From Paraburkholderia nodosa DSM 21604 (lineage in GTDB: Bacteria; Pseudomonadota; Gammaproteobacteria; Burkholderiales; Burkholderiaceae): DNA of 64,000 nt. Both the position numbers and the translations under genes were made by a program. The notes below the pieces were generated by a model. That model saw nothing but the letters and a program-made list of their open reading frames with translations. It was not told where the DNA came from and searched no databases. How positions within the stretch are numbered: the stretch's first letter is position 1; each line of letters starts with the position of its first letter. Positions 17,392 through 26,453 of this stretch are shown here, piece after piece. The DNA is taken from contig NZ_JAFA01000006.1 in assembly GCF_000519185.1 (NCBI RefSeq), positions 106,454 to 170,453 on the forward strand, read 5' to 3'.

Positions 17392-18271
17392 GGTTGCCTG
17401 GAAGGACATCGTCAAGATTGGGCGGACTCATATGCAGGACGCGACTCCGATCACGCTGGGTCAGGAGTGGTCGGGCTACGAGGGCATGCTCACCGACAAC
17501 CTGGAGCGGCTCGACGATGCGCTAAAGGGCGTCTATCGCCTTGCGCTCGGCGGCACGGCGGTTGGCACGGGCCTGAATTCCACGCCGGAATTCGCGGGCG
17601 CAGCCGCTGCCGAGATTGCCCGCCTGACGAATCTTCCGTTCGTCACGGCCCCGAACAAGTTCACCGTGCAAGGCGCGCACGATGCGCTCATCCATCTGTC
17701 GGGCACGATGCGCACGCTCGCGTGCTCCCTCTACAAGATCGCCAACGATATCCGGCTGATGTCGTGCGGGCCGCGCGCCGGATTCGCAGAACTGATCATT
17801 CCCGAAAACGAGCCGGGCTCGTCGATCATGCCGGGCAAGGTCAACCCTACGCAGGCCGAGGCGCTCGCGATGGTCGCCACGCAAGTGATCGGCGACGATG
17901 TGGCAACGGGGATCGGGGGCGCAAGCGGCTATCTCGAGATGAACGTCTACAAGCCGCTGATCATCTTCGACATCATGCATTCCATCGCTATCGTGAGCGA
18001 TTCATGCACGAACTTCCGGAAGTTCCTGGTGGAAGGGACGAAGCCGAACCTGACGAAGATCCAGGAAGATGTCGACCGCTCGCTGATGCTCGTGACGGCG
18101 CTTTCGCCGGTTATCGGCTATGACAAATCGTCGAAGATCGCACACTATGCATACGATAACGATCTCACGCTCAAGCAGGCAGCCTTGAAACTCGGCTATG
18201 TGACTGAAGCGCAATTCGACCAGATTGTCGATCCCAGGAAAATGGTCAAGCCGTACGTTGCGCATCAATAG
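17392..18271 (+). pseudogene. fumC: fumC 3' fragment (class II fumarase), lacks N-terminal third
   Basis: From about 17400 to the stop at 18271 the frame matches fumarase [39 protein letters not shown], the signature [13 protein letters not shown] with its catalytic serine, [14 protein letters not shown] and the C-terminal domain. About 160 residues that should come first, holding the other half of the active site, are missing. The frame joins the osmC fragment out of phase. An internal ATG at 17378 would give a 297-residue product without full catalytic residues. This is best read as a deletion remnant. Confidence 0.85.
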
Positions 18272-18440
18272 ACTCCTGTGGCGGGTAAAGTCTGCAGGAT
18301 CCACGCGCCGCCTGGCACTGCCAGCGCACGCGGATCGCCCGTCTTTCCGTGCTACGCTGGCGACGATGCGCGCAAAGTCTGCGCTTCGCTTCGAAGGTGT
18401 TGTGCCATCCAGTTCAACGTCTGCATAAAGCGAAGGCGTC

Positions 18441-20453
18441 ATGGACAACCTTGCCAGGCTGGTGTCGATAGTCAGTCGCCGGACTTTCAGGGCGGAAGGC
18501 CATGTCTTTGCCGTCACGCCCGAGCGAGTCGCGATTGCTGAGGGCGTGCGTGCCGCTCTCGCGATGGCGCCGATGCTGGCCGCGGCAATGCTGCTGGCAC
18601 GACCCGAGGTTGCGCTGGGCGCCGTCGCGGCTTTCTGGAATTGCCTGTGCGATCCCCAGGGTGAGAAAGCTGCACGCCTCAAAGCGATGGGCACGTTCAC
18701 CATCCTGGGGGGCATCGTCCTGCCGCTCGCTGCCTACGCGGCGAGCTGGGGCTATATCGCGAGCCTCGTCACCTTGTTCGTCCTGGTCTTCCTGTGCGGA
18801 CTGGCGCGATCCTACAAGCCGGCTCTTGGCCCGATGCCCACGCAGGCAGGCCTCGTTGCCTCTCTCGCTGTCGTCATTGGGGTTGCGTTGGGCAGACCTT
18901 TGGCCGGCGCGCTCGAGCTGGCCGGATATTTCTTTCTTGGTTCCGTCTGGACCATGCTGTTCTGCGTCTTCCTCTGGCCGATTCCATTCCGGCAATCCGC
19001 CAATCTGATGCTGTCGACGATTTTCGGAAGACTGGAGCTCATGGCCGGCTTTTTGCTGGCGCTGGACCCCCTCACAGGTACGAATGTCACCGGTTGGGAG
19101 GAGTTCGATACCGTGCACCGCCGGGGCGTACGCATGTCGATCGAACGGGGGAGGGCATTGGCGGCGCTCGACACCAGCAATGGGTCGCGGCTCGGCGCCT
19201 ATATCGATACGGCAGCCAGAATATTTTCTGCGCTGATTGCCATTGGTCATTCCCGGCGCATTTCCCAGGCGCCCCTCAGCGCGAAATCGCGGCACCTGCT
19301 GCAAGGACTGCAGGAGGTACTACAGGGGTTGAGCGCCCATGCCCTGCTGGATCGTCCTCTGCCCGATGCGCTGGTCATGCAGTCGAACGCGCTTGTGCGC
19401 CAGGTTGGCGGTCAGGACGATATGGCAGCACGTTCCGTGACGTTTGCGGCGAGTGCCATTGTCCGCCTCGCCGAGGGCGGCTTCGCCTCAGTCGCCGGCA
19501 GCAAGGCGTCCCCGGTCGCCGAAGCGCGTTCCCGCCAGATCGTGGACTCGCTGGTTTGGCGCCACGCCCTGAGAGTTGCGATGGCAACCGTGGTCGCCTT
19601 TGTCATCGGCACCTGGCTAAACGTCGCGCTCGCCTATTGGGGCGCGCTCGCGGCAATCATCGTGACACAACCGATTTCCTCCAACACCTGGCTGCGCGTT
19701 CTGGAGAGAGCGATCGGCAGCCTCATTGGCGGACTGATTGCCGCGGCACTTCTGGCGACGTTGCCGAGTCCGGGTGCCGTGCTCCTCGCCATCCTGCCGC
19801 TTGCCGCTGCGGCCATTGCCTCCAGGCTGGTGAGCTACGGCTTGTTCGTGGTCTTTCTCTGTCCCATGTTCATGCTGGTTTCCAACTTCATTCACCCGAC
19901 TGGCGGTTTGATTGCTGCACGCTTTTTCAATGAAATCATTGGCGCCTTCGTGGGCGTGGCGGCCAGCTTCCTCCTGTGGCCCGAGCGGAGCAGCGACACG
20001 CTTGCCGCAGCAGTTTCCACGGCGATTTCTGCCAACATGCGCTTCGCGTCAGCCGCGCTTCGCCTCGACGCCGGCTCGGCAACCACGCTTGATAACCTGC
20101 AACGAGATGCCGGACTCTCGAGCACTCGTCTGGAAGCTGCACGGGAGCGCATGCTGCTGGAGGGGCGTTGGCGATCAGCGTGGCTCGAGCACCTGCGGGA
20201 CGTCATCGTGGCCCTGCGCTCGGTTTGCGGTGCTGCCGCGGTGCTCGAGGTCCTGCGGGAAGGAGAGCCCGGCGCATTTGATCGCCAAAGGGCAGACGGC
20301 TACGATGCGATGACCGTACAGCTACTGCACGGGCTGGCCTCCCGGACCACCTGGCAGTTACCGGCGGCTCAACCGGCCGGAATCACCGAAGACGACCTCG
20401 GGCAGGCAATCCGCAACCTCGTAAGCGCTTTCAATGCGTACGTTTCCAGATAG
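18441..20453 (+). CDS. FUSC-family inner-membrane efflux protein
   Basis: The 670-residue protein has two membrane blocks, about residues 30-185 and 375-510, each with roughly five or six helices. They are separated by a soluble region rich in short helices and followed by a cytoplasmic C-terminal domain. This two-block arrangement is that of FUSC/AaeB-type proteins, which export aromatic acids or drugs with a membrane-fusion partner. No periplasmic adaptor or outer-membrane channel gene is adjacent, so it may act alone or with distant partners. It begins 170 bp after the fumC remnant. Confidence 0.82.
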   Translation: MDNLARLVSIVSRRTFRAEGHVFAVTPERVAIAEGVRAALAMAPMLAAAMLLARPEVALGAVAAFWNCLCDPQGEKAARLKAMGTFTILGGIVLPLAAYAASWGYIASLVTLFVLVFLCGLARSYKPALGPMPTQAGLVASLAVVIGVALGRPLAGALELAGYFFLGSVWTMLFCVFLWPIPFRQSANLMLSTIFGRLELMAGFLLALDPLTGTNVTGWEEFDTVHRRGVRMSIERGRALAALDTSNGSRLGAYIDTAARIFSALIAIGHSRRISQAPLSAKSRHLLQGLQEVLQGLSAHALLDRPLPDALVMQSNALVRQVGGQDDMAARSVTFAASAIVRLAEGGFASVAGSKASPVAEARSRQIVDSLVWRHALRVAMATVVAFVIGTWLNVALAYWGALAAIIVTQPISSNTWLRVLERAIGSLIGGLIAAALLATLPSPGAVLLAILPLAAAAIASRLVSYGLFVVFLCPMFMLVSNFIHPTGGLIAARFFNEIIGAFVGVAASFLLWPERSSDTLAAAVSTAISANMRFASAALRLDAGSATTLDNLQRDAGLSSTRLEAARERMLLEGRWRSAWLEHLRDVIVALRSVCGAAAVLEVLREGEPGAFDRQRADGYDAMTVQLLHGLASRTTWQLPAAQPAGITEDDLGQAIRNLVSAFNAYVSR

Positions 20454-20563
20454 CTGGGAAACGTGCATTTCGATAAAAAGCATAGTGTTTTGGTCATCGC
20501 TACTTTGCCGATCCACATAGAATGACTTCGGCCTCATGTCTTCGCATAGGAAAGGTGGTAGCC

Positions 20564-21316
20564 ATGGCAAAGCAGAATCTGACGTTTCTTCTGAACAGGA
20601 ATCTGGATTTTCCCGTCACCGCTGAACCCTGGACAAGCCTGCTGTCAGAGGCAGGCGTGAACGCCGAGGTGACGACGGACATTCCGGAGATGAACCGGCT
20701 GCTCGAGGCGGGCAGTCCGAATATGGCATATGTTCCAGGGGCGGGATTCTGCGTGATGATGCGAAAGGGTAATCCGTACTATCGCGGACTTGTCATCGCA
20801 ACATCGAAGTTCTCCGGGCAACCCGCCCAACGCACGCTCCTTGTGGTTCGTCACGACGATCAGGCAAATACGCTCGACGACCTTGAAGGATCGACGTACG
20901 GATACCTGAACAGGTCCTGTTCTTCCAGTTTCTTTCCGCCTGCCATCATGTTGAATGAGAAAGGAAAGAAGCTTGAAACCTTCTTCGAACTCAAGCAGGT
21001 TGCGGGATGGCAGGACCGGGTCGACGCTGTTGTCGCGAAGTCCATTCGCGCAACGATGATTCTGGAAGACGTATGGAAGATGACACCCGCGAACGTAGAG
21101 GCGACGAAGGTCATCGGCGAATATGATACTTGCGTACCCGCCGTCCTGATCGTGCGCAAGGATCTCAGTGCGGACCTCGCGACAACATTTCGGGAACATC
21201 TCTTGAGCTACATGCCGGACTGGAAAAACGTCTACGGGGCGTTCCGGCCATTTTACTTCGCCGATATCCAGACCTTTTACCATCAGGTTTGCCAGCTGCC
21301 TGACGATGAGGTTTGA
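20564..21316 (+). CDS. PhnD-like substrate-binding-domain protein, no signal peptide
   Basis: Start ATG 20564 follows AGGAAAGGTGG and gives 250 residues. The fold class is suggested by the order of segments seen in phosphate/phosphonate/thiamine-type binding proteins: an early NPYYRGLVIATSKF strand, the LDDLEGSTYGYLN hinge segment (residues about 105-118), SSSFFPPAIML and the later VIGEYDTCVPAVLIVRKDL. Normal members have a signal peptide and an ABC permease operon. This one has neither, which suggests a soluble cytoplasmic binding or sensor role. The ligand is unknown. Confidence 0.7.
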   Translation: MAKQNLTFLLNRNLDFPVTAEPWTSLLSEAGVNAEVTTDIPEMNRLLEAGSPNMAYVPGAGFCVMMRKGNPYYRGLVIATSKFSGQPAQRTLLVVRHDDQANTLDDLEGSTYGYLNRSCSSSFFPPAIMLNEKGKKLETFFELKQVAGWQDRVDAVVAKSIRATMILEDVWKMTPANVEATKVIGEYDTCVPAVLIVRKDLSADLATTFREHLLSYMPDWKNVYGAFRPFYFADIQTFYHQVCQLPDDEV

Positions 21317-21818
21317 TTGGCGTGAAGACGAAGCGGGCCCCTCGCTATCAGAAAGCGTAAGCAATTCTACGCGGACTTGACGTCACTCAAAGCACTGTAT
21401 GCTTGCACAGGGTCCTGCCGCATGCTCGCGGCTGTTCCGCTAACTTCCTTCGGCGTAGAAAGGACCTGCTGTGTCGTGCCAACGGGATTTGCGTCGTCCG
21501 CGGCACGAAACGGGTTGCCCGATCAATCTTCGGTGGTTCGCCAGGAGTATGAGGTCTCGCGCGAGAGCCTATTGGTATTCCTATGGTCAATTCGTGTACC
21601 CACCAGCCTTCGCATAACGAGTAACAGCACGCTGAATTGAAGTGAACGGGCGAAAAGCGCGGCGGCACTTCCGCACCGATAGTCAGACGACTTGTCGATC
21701 TGGAAATAGTAAGTAATGTTTCTCACTGCCTGGCGCAAACTAATTCGACACCAAATGTTGTATTCGTCGTCCGATGTGGCATAGTGGAAAAAATTAACTT
21801 TTCAAAGGAAAACCACGA
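21317..21818. other. Gene-free stretch before the H-NS gene
   Basis: About 500 bp of lower-GC sequence. Short frames exist in several phases but none has a good start site or coding-like composition. It presumably holds the promoter of the H-NS-family gene and may be a leftover of decayed DNA. Confidence 0.5.
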
Positions 21819-22619
21819 ATGGCTACGCTCCAATCGATTCAGGCAAGAATCGCAAAGCTGCAGGCTCAAGCAGAATCGCTGGCGACAACGAAATCGTCGG
21901 TGGTACTCGAGAAGATTCGCGGCCTGATGGACAAGCATGCCGTGACGGTTGCTGACATTGAGGCATTTGTCGGCAAGCGGCGCGGCCGCAAGCCGGGCGC
22001 GACCGTTGCTGCGAAGCAGGCTTCGTCGGCAGCGAAATATCGCGATCCCAAAACCGGCGCGACCTGGACCGGCCATGGCCGTGCTCCCGCGTGGATTGCA
22101 AATGCAAAGGACCGAAGCAAGTTCCTGATTGCAGGCGCGGCGCCGAAATCGGCCGCTGCTGTGAAAGCGCCTAAGGCAGGTAACTACGTGCGCGGACCGC
22201 AGCCGCCGAAATATCGTGACCCGAAAACCGGCGCGACGTGGTCCGGTCGTGGCATCGCACCGGCATGGCTCGCAGGCGCGAAGGACCGGTCGAAGTTTTT
22301 GATTGAAAAGGCTGAGCCTGCAGCGAAGACGGCCAAGGCGCCGGCAGCGAAGAAGGCTGCTGTAAAAAAGAACGCTGCAACGAAAAGGGCTGCTGTCAAA
22401 AAGAACGCGGCAACGAAAAAGGCTGCTGTCAAGAAGGTATCTGTGAAGGCGGCGGCATCGCCGGCACGCAAAGCTGCACCGAAGAACGGCGCAGCGGCGA
22501 AATCACCTGTCGTCCGAAAAGCCCGTGCGCCGAAGCTTGTGGTGAAATCGACGGCGCCCGTCGAGGTTGCCGCGCCTGCGGCGGCCACTGAAGTTGTGAG
22601 CACGGCCGCTGCGGCCTGA
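21819..22619 (+). CDS. H-NS family protein with two DNA-binding domains and a Lys/Ala-rich histone H1-like tail
   Basis: Residues 1-50 form the coiled oligomerisation part. RRGRKPG (54-60) is an AT-hook-like basic patch. Two near-identical copies of the H-NS DNA-binding domain follow (residues 73-104 and 131-162), each with KYRDPKTGATW, an APAW core and AKDRSKFLI. The remaining 100 residues are almost only Ala, Lys, Pro and Val, with AAVKKNAATK repeated, like histone H1 and Bordetella BpH1. Single-domain H-NS proteins in this group are about 100 residues. The role is nucleoid structuring and silencing of AT-rich DNA. AAAGGAAA precedes the ATG, and a strong hairpin follows the stop. Confidence 0.9.
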   Translation: MATLQSIQARIAKLQAQAESLATTKSSVVLEKIRGLMDKHAVTVADIEAFVGKRRGRKPGATVAAKQASSAAKYRDPKTGATWTGHGRAPAWIANAKDRSKFLIAGAAPKSAAAVKAPKAGNYVRGPQPPKYRDPKTGATWSGRGIAPAWLAGAKDRSKFLIEKAEPAAKTAKAPAAKKAAVKKNAATKRAAVKKNAATKKAAVKKVSVKAAASPARKAAPKNGAAAKSPVVRKARAPKLVVKSTAPVEVAAPAAATEVVSTAAAA

Positions 22620-22629
22620 GTGGCACACA

Positions 22630-22659
22630 CCGGGCTCCGGAAGCCTGCTTCCAGCCCGG
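22630..22659 (+). terminator. Long hairpin after the H-NS gene
   Basis: CCGGGCT (22630-22636) pairs with AGCCCGG (22653-22659), and GGAAGC / GCTTCC pair inside, giving a long stem 10 bp after the stop. The T-run is weak (TTCAG), so it may be a partial terminator before the next gene, 32 bp downstream. Confidence 0.6.
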
Positions 22660-22690
22660 TTCAGCGCTTGTTACTCGTGGCGGGGACCGC

Positions 22691-23335
22691 GTGAATACAC
22701 GGACGGTTGCTGGCATCGACGTGGGCGGTGACAAGAAGGGCTGCCATCTGGTCATTCTGGAAGGCAGCCGTGCTTTCCGGCCTGCCGATACGAAAACCCC
22801 GCAGGAGATGCTGCAAGCGTGCCTTGAGTACGGCGTCCAGGCCGTTGGGATCGACGCGCCTTGCCAATGGGGTGTCGAAGGCGAAGGCCGGCGTGCGGAA
22901 AGGGAACTTGCGCGTCAACGCATCTTTTCCTTCGCCACGCCAACCCGAAAGCGTGCCGATGAGAACCCGGGGCGCTTCTACCGGTGGATGTTCAACGGAG
23001 AAGTCATTTACCAGGTCTTTTCTTCCGACTATCCGCTGCTGTCATCTCGCGATTTCCAGGGTGGGCGTGTTAGCTTCGAAACGTTTCCCCATGCCGTGAC
23101 CTGTGCTCTGCGCGGCAAGGAGGGGACGTCTGCGAAGGAGAAGCGCCGGCAACGGCCTGAAGTGCTGGAAAGCGCTATGATCGACGCCTCTGGCTTGAAA
23201 TCGATTGACGACTTCGATGGCGCGCTGTGTGCGCTGACCGCGAGATACCTGGTTGAAGGGCGCACATATGCTTACGGCGACGTGGAAGGTGGCTACATTC
23301 ATGTTCCGATTCCACTTTCCTTGAACACGTATTGA
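22691..23335 (+). CDS. DUF429 family protein (predicted RNase H-fold nuclease)
   Basis: The start is GTG at 22691 behind GGCGGGGA. The 214-residue protein begins VAGIDVGGDKKGCHL, an RNase H-like first strand with an aspartate, followed by AVGIDAPCQWG, a second conserved acidic strand, and a basic middle (RKRADENPGRFYRWMF). The C-terminal half has DFDGALCALTARYL with another acidic pair. These are the marks of DUF429, a family predicted to be RNase H-fold nucleases but without settled function. It lies between the H-NS gene and a gamma-glutamylcyclotransferase-like gene and could share their transcription. Confidence 0.75.
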   Translation: MNTRTVAGIDVGGDKKGCHLVILEGSRAFRPADTKTPQEMLQACLEYGVQAVGIDAPCQWGVEGEGRRAERELARQRIFSFATPTRKRADENPGRFYRWMFNGEVIYQVFSSDYPLLSSRDFQGGRVSFETFPHAVTCALRGKEGTSAKEKRRQRPEVLESAMIDASGLKSIDDFDGALCALTARYLVEGRTYAYGDVEGGYIHVPIPLSLNTY

Positions 23336-23426
23336 CGCTAATACCGTGCCGCCGTGTGGGAAGGTGTTGCAGGTGGCTTGCCGCGCGTTATGTCCCACTG
23401 CAGTTGTCACGAGGGCAATCACAGCT

Positions 23427-23942
23427 ATGCACTCGAGCAGCGAATTTACCTATTTCGCGTACGGCTCCAACATGTCGATACGACGCCTCATCGCGAGGCT
23501 GCCGTCAGCGAGGGTTGTCACCACAGGGTTCGTGACTGGCTACAAACTCGCGTTCGACAAATTGAGCAAGAAGGACGGCTCGGGAAAATGCGATTGTGAG
23601 CACACGGGAAACGTCGGTGACAGAGTCTATGGCGTCATTTTTTCGGTCGTGCCTGGCGAACGGGAGGCGCTCGACACATTCGAAGGAGCGGGTAAGGGTT
23701 ACGCGCCTTTGAGTGTCCGGGTTGAGACCGCGACTGGCGGAGTGTATGCGCTGACCTACGTCGCTACGAAGAAGCAGCCTGGTCTTCAGCCCTACCACTG
23801 GTACAAGCAGCACGTATTGGTGGGCGCGAGGGAGGCGAATTTGCCTGAAGACTACGTGCGAGCTATCGAGGCGGTTGACTCTATCGACGATCCTGATTCA
23901 GCCCGAACCGAGAAGGAGCTTCGGGCTTACTCGGCGACTTGA
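23427..23942 (+). CDS. Gamma-glutamylcyclotransferase-family protein
   Basis: The ATG at 23427 gives a 171-residue protein. It has the family substrate loop FAYGSNMS near the N-terminus, a GYKLAFDKLSKKDGSGKCDCE segment, VYGVIFSVVPGEREALDTFEG with the putative catalytic glutamate, and a GYAPLSVRV strand. GGCT-fold enzymes release 5-oxoproline from gamma-glutamyl peptides or amines. Residue choice alone cannot tell which subgroup this is. It starts 91 bp after the DUF429 gene. Confidence 0.82.
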   Translation: MHSSSEFTYFAYGSNMSIRRLIARLPSARVVTTGFVTGYKLAFDKLSKKDGSGKCDCEHTGNVGDRVYGVIFSVVPGEREALDTFEGAGKGYAPLSVRVETATGGVYALTYVATKKQPGLQPYHWYKQHVLVGAREANLPEDYVRAIEAVDSIDDPDSARTEKELRAYSAT

Positions 23943-24191
23943 CCGGCCTCGGCACGGGATGCCTACGCTTTCCATTTCCGAGCCGCCATTGCTTCAGGAC
24001 TTTTCCGGCAAATGCAGGATCGGGTGCCTGAGGCGGCGCTCGCGACGCTACTGCGGCAAACGCCAATTCATCGACTGAGGTTTTTCCAGAAAGCCGTCGC
24101 TGCTGCCGCACCGGCGCTAAGGAAGTTGTCGGCGGCAGCTAGATCCAGATTTCCGTTCGCATTTTTTAAATATTGACTGAATTCTGCGCCC

Positions 24192-24977
24192 TCATCCCTT
24201 TCCGAGCGGCGGCCGATGTGAGAATCCCGCCATATTGCTCAACTGGGCCAGCTCATTGGCCGCCTCGCGTAGCAGTCCCGAGTACTCGTGAATCTTCTCG
24301 GTCGTTAGTCGCACCCGAGGACCCGCCAGGCTGATGACGCCGACGCAGCGTGAGCCGCTCACCACGGGCGTCGCCACTGCCGACATGCGCGGGGCAAACA
24401 CCTCGTCGATCATCGCGTAGCCACGCACGCGCGCCGCATGCACGAAACCGAGCAGCGCTTTTAGTGTCGTCGGCGCATTGGGTCCGAACTCATTCGGCTG
24501 TCCGAAGCCTTGTTTCAAGACTAGCAAGGCCGCCTGTTCGTCGGTCATCGTCATGAGCCATGCGTGTCCGGTCGACGTGCATGAAAGTCGTGCGGCCTGG
24601 CCCATGTCGGGGTCGTAGCGGAAGCCGGTGCGGTGTCCGTCCGCCTTCCCGACCCAGATGATCGCTTCGCCATCCACCAGCGACAGTCGCGCGAGTTCGC
24701 CAGTCTGCGCAGCGACGCGTTCGATGATCGGCTGGGCGATATCTGCGATGCCCGTGAGACTCAGGAATTCGAGTCCGTTCGACGTCATGCGCATTGTCAG
24801 GATGTAGCGGCTGTGATCGACCCGTTGCCTGACATACCCGCCTTCAACGAGTTCGGCGAGCAGGCGGTGGCAGGTGCTGCGCGGCAGAGACAAGGCATCG
24901 GCAATGGCCACGAGGCCTGCACCTTCGCCCTGCGACGCCAGCAGATCGAGAATTCTTAGGCCGTTTCTAAGCGACAT
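24192..24977 (-). CDS. IclR-family transcriptional regulator
   Basis: The 261-residue protein has an N-terminal winged helix (LRILDLLASQGEGAGLVAIADALSLPRSTCHRLLAEL, residues about 7-44) and the IclR effector domain (residues 75-250, including GQAARLSCTSTGHAWL and the SAVATPVVSGSRCVGVISLAGP end). It is divergent from an MHS-type transporter and an AroQ-like dehydratase. By analogy with PcaR, PobR or QsuR-type regulators, it probably responds to a hydroaromatic or aromatic acid. A palindrome in the divergent promoter region is its probable site. Confidence 0.9.
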   Translation of the reverse strand: MSLRNGLRILDLLASQGEGAGLVAIADALSLPRSTCHRLLAELVEGGYVRQRVDHSRYILTMRMTSNGLEFLSLTGIADIAQPIIERVAAQTGELARLSLVDGEAIIWVGKADGHRTGFRYDPDMGQAARLSCTSTGHAWLMTMTDEQAALLVLKQGFGQPNEFGPNAPTTLKALLGFVHAARVRGYAMIDEVFAPRMSAVATPVVSGSRCVGVISLAGPRVRLTTEKIHEYSGLLREAANELAQLSNMAGFSHRPPLGKG

Positions 24978-25007
24978 CTTTCGCTGGTTTCCATATTATG
25001 AGATGCA

Positions 25008-25022
25008 GTTCCGGTACGGAAC
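25008..25022. promoter_or_regulatory. GTTCCG-GTA-CGGAAC palindrome, candidate IclR operator
   Basis: Perfect 6-bp arms around a 3-bp centre, 30 bp upstream of the iclR-type start and 84 bp upstream of the transporter start. The size and position fit an IclR-family site that controls both directions. Confidence 0.55.
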
Positions 25023-25105
25023 GCCCCGCCTGTCCAGCGCAAACAATAGCACCTGTTCGTCGCCAGAAACGAACGCATCGACATATCGAGAATTCAGGAG
25101 ACAAC

Positions 25106-26449
25106 ATGTCTTTTTTTGCTGATTCGGACCTTGCCGCGGAAGGACGGTCTGCGCAGGCTCACTTGATGGCGCGTCGGGCAGTAGCAGGGGCAACTGTCGG
25201 TACCGCGCTCGAATGGTTCGACTTCGCGCTCTATGGCGTGGTCGCGGCCACGATCTTTCCCAAGCTGTTTTTCCCGTCGCTCGACCCGACCGCCTCGCTG
25301 CTCGCGTCTCTCGCAAGTTTCTGGGCAGGGTTGGCCGCACGCCCGCTTGGCGCGGTGATTTGCGGGATGCTCGGGGACCGTTGGGGACGCCGCAAACTGA
25401 TGCTGATCACCGTGTCGGTGATGGGCGCGTCGTCGTTCCTGATGGGCTTGCTGCCCACTTACCACCAGGTTGGCATCCTCGCGCCGACGTTGCTGGTGTC
25501 GCTTCGCATCATTCAGGGTTTCGCGCTTGGCGGCGAATCGACGGGTGCGCAACTGATGGCGGTGGAGCATGCGTCTGCTAACCGCCGTGGCTGGTATTCA
25601 GGTCTGCTTGGCATTTGTTCGCCGCTCAGCCAGATTCTCGCCAATTTCTCGCTCTTTACGCTGGCCGCGTTGCTTTCGTCGGACGACTTCGATAGTTGGG
25701 GCTGGCGAGTCCCGTTTCTCGCGAGCTTTGTTCTGGTGCTGCTGGGCATCTATATCCGCAGGAAGGTTAGCGAGACACCGGCCTTCGAGGCGCTCAAGAG
25801 GACTGGCGCATCCACACGCGCCGCCAATCCGCTCGGCACCGTCTTCAAATATCACTGGCGCACCGCGCTCCGCCTGACGCTGTTCTTCTGCGGCCCGGCC
25901 GCGCTGTTTTATCTGATCGTGGTCTTCTCGCTCAGCTACCTGACGAAACACCTCGGCGTACCGAGGCAGACCGGCTTCATGCTGCTGATGGTGGCGAATG
26001 TCTGCGCCATCGTGGGCGCGCTGGCGGGCGGCTATCTGAGCGATCGGATCGGACGCAAACGTGCGCTGATGATCGGTTCGTCCTGCACACTGATCTGCTG
26101 CCTGATTTACTTCCCGATCCTCAACCACAACTCGATCGCCATGACGATGGCAGTGATGGGCGCCTTCCTCGGCTTCACGCAGTTCCAGAGCGGCATCCAG
26201 CCGGTCTGGTTCGCCGAGTCATTCCCGACCGAGGCGCGCTACACCGGGTCCGCGCTGTCGTACTCGGGAGCCAACCTGCTCACCGGCGGCCCGATGCCCA
26301 TTGTCGCCGTGGCGCTGCTCAATGCCTTTAACGGCTCCCCGTGGGCCATCGTAGCGGTTTGCGGCTCGCTGAACCTGATCTCCTTCCTGACGATCGCAAT
26401 ATCCCGCGAAACCAGGGGCACGGCCCTGGAACGCTCTTCAACACATTGA
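25106..26449 (+). CDS. MFS transporter of the metabolite:H+ symporter (MHS) group
   Basis: The ATG at 25106 lies 6 nt after CAGGAG. The 447-residue product starts its first helix with VGTALEWFDFALYG, the hallmark of MHS proteins such as ShiA, KgtP and ProP, and has GMLGDRWGRRKLM and RIIQGFALGGE as the MFS signatures. About twelve helices follow. The partner gene 4 bp downstream encodes an AroQ-like dehydratase, so a shikimate-, quinate- or dehydroquinate-like acid is the probable substrate (inference). Confidence 0.88.
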   Translation: MSFFADSDLAAEGRSAQAHLMARRAVAGATVGTALEWFDFALYGVVAATIFPKLFFPSLDPTASLLASLASFWAGLAARPLGAVICGMLGDRWGRRKLMLITVSVMGASSFLMGLLPTYHQVGILAPTLLVSLRIIQGFALGGESTGAQLMAVEHASANRRGWYSGLLGICSPLSQILANFSLFTLAALLSSDDFDSWGWRVPFLASFVLVLLGIYIRRKVSETPAFEALKRTGASTRAANPLGTVFKYHWRTALRLTLFFCGPAALFYLIVVFSLSYLTKHLGVPRQTGFMLLMVANVCAIVGALAGGYLSDRIGRKRALMIGSSCTLICCLIYFPILNHNSIAMTMAVMGAFLGFTQFQSGIQPVWFAESFPTEARYTGSALSYSGANLLTGGPMPIVAVALLNAFNGSPWAIVAVCGSLNLISFLTIAISRETRGTALERSSTH

Positions 26450-26453
26450 CACT

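Noticed and set aside
23943..24177. Open frame without Met after the GGCT stop, in the same phase (starting PASARDAYAFHF).
   Set aside because: No start codon or ribosome site and no known domain; readthrough of the TGA has no support.
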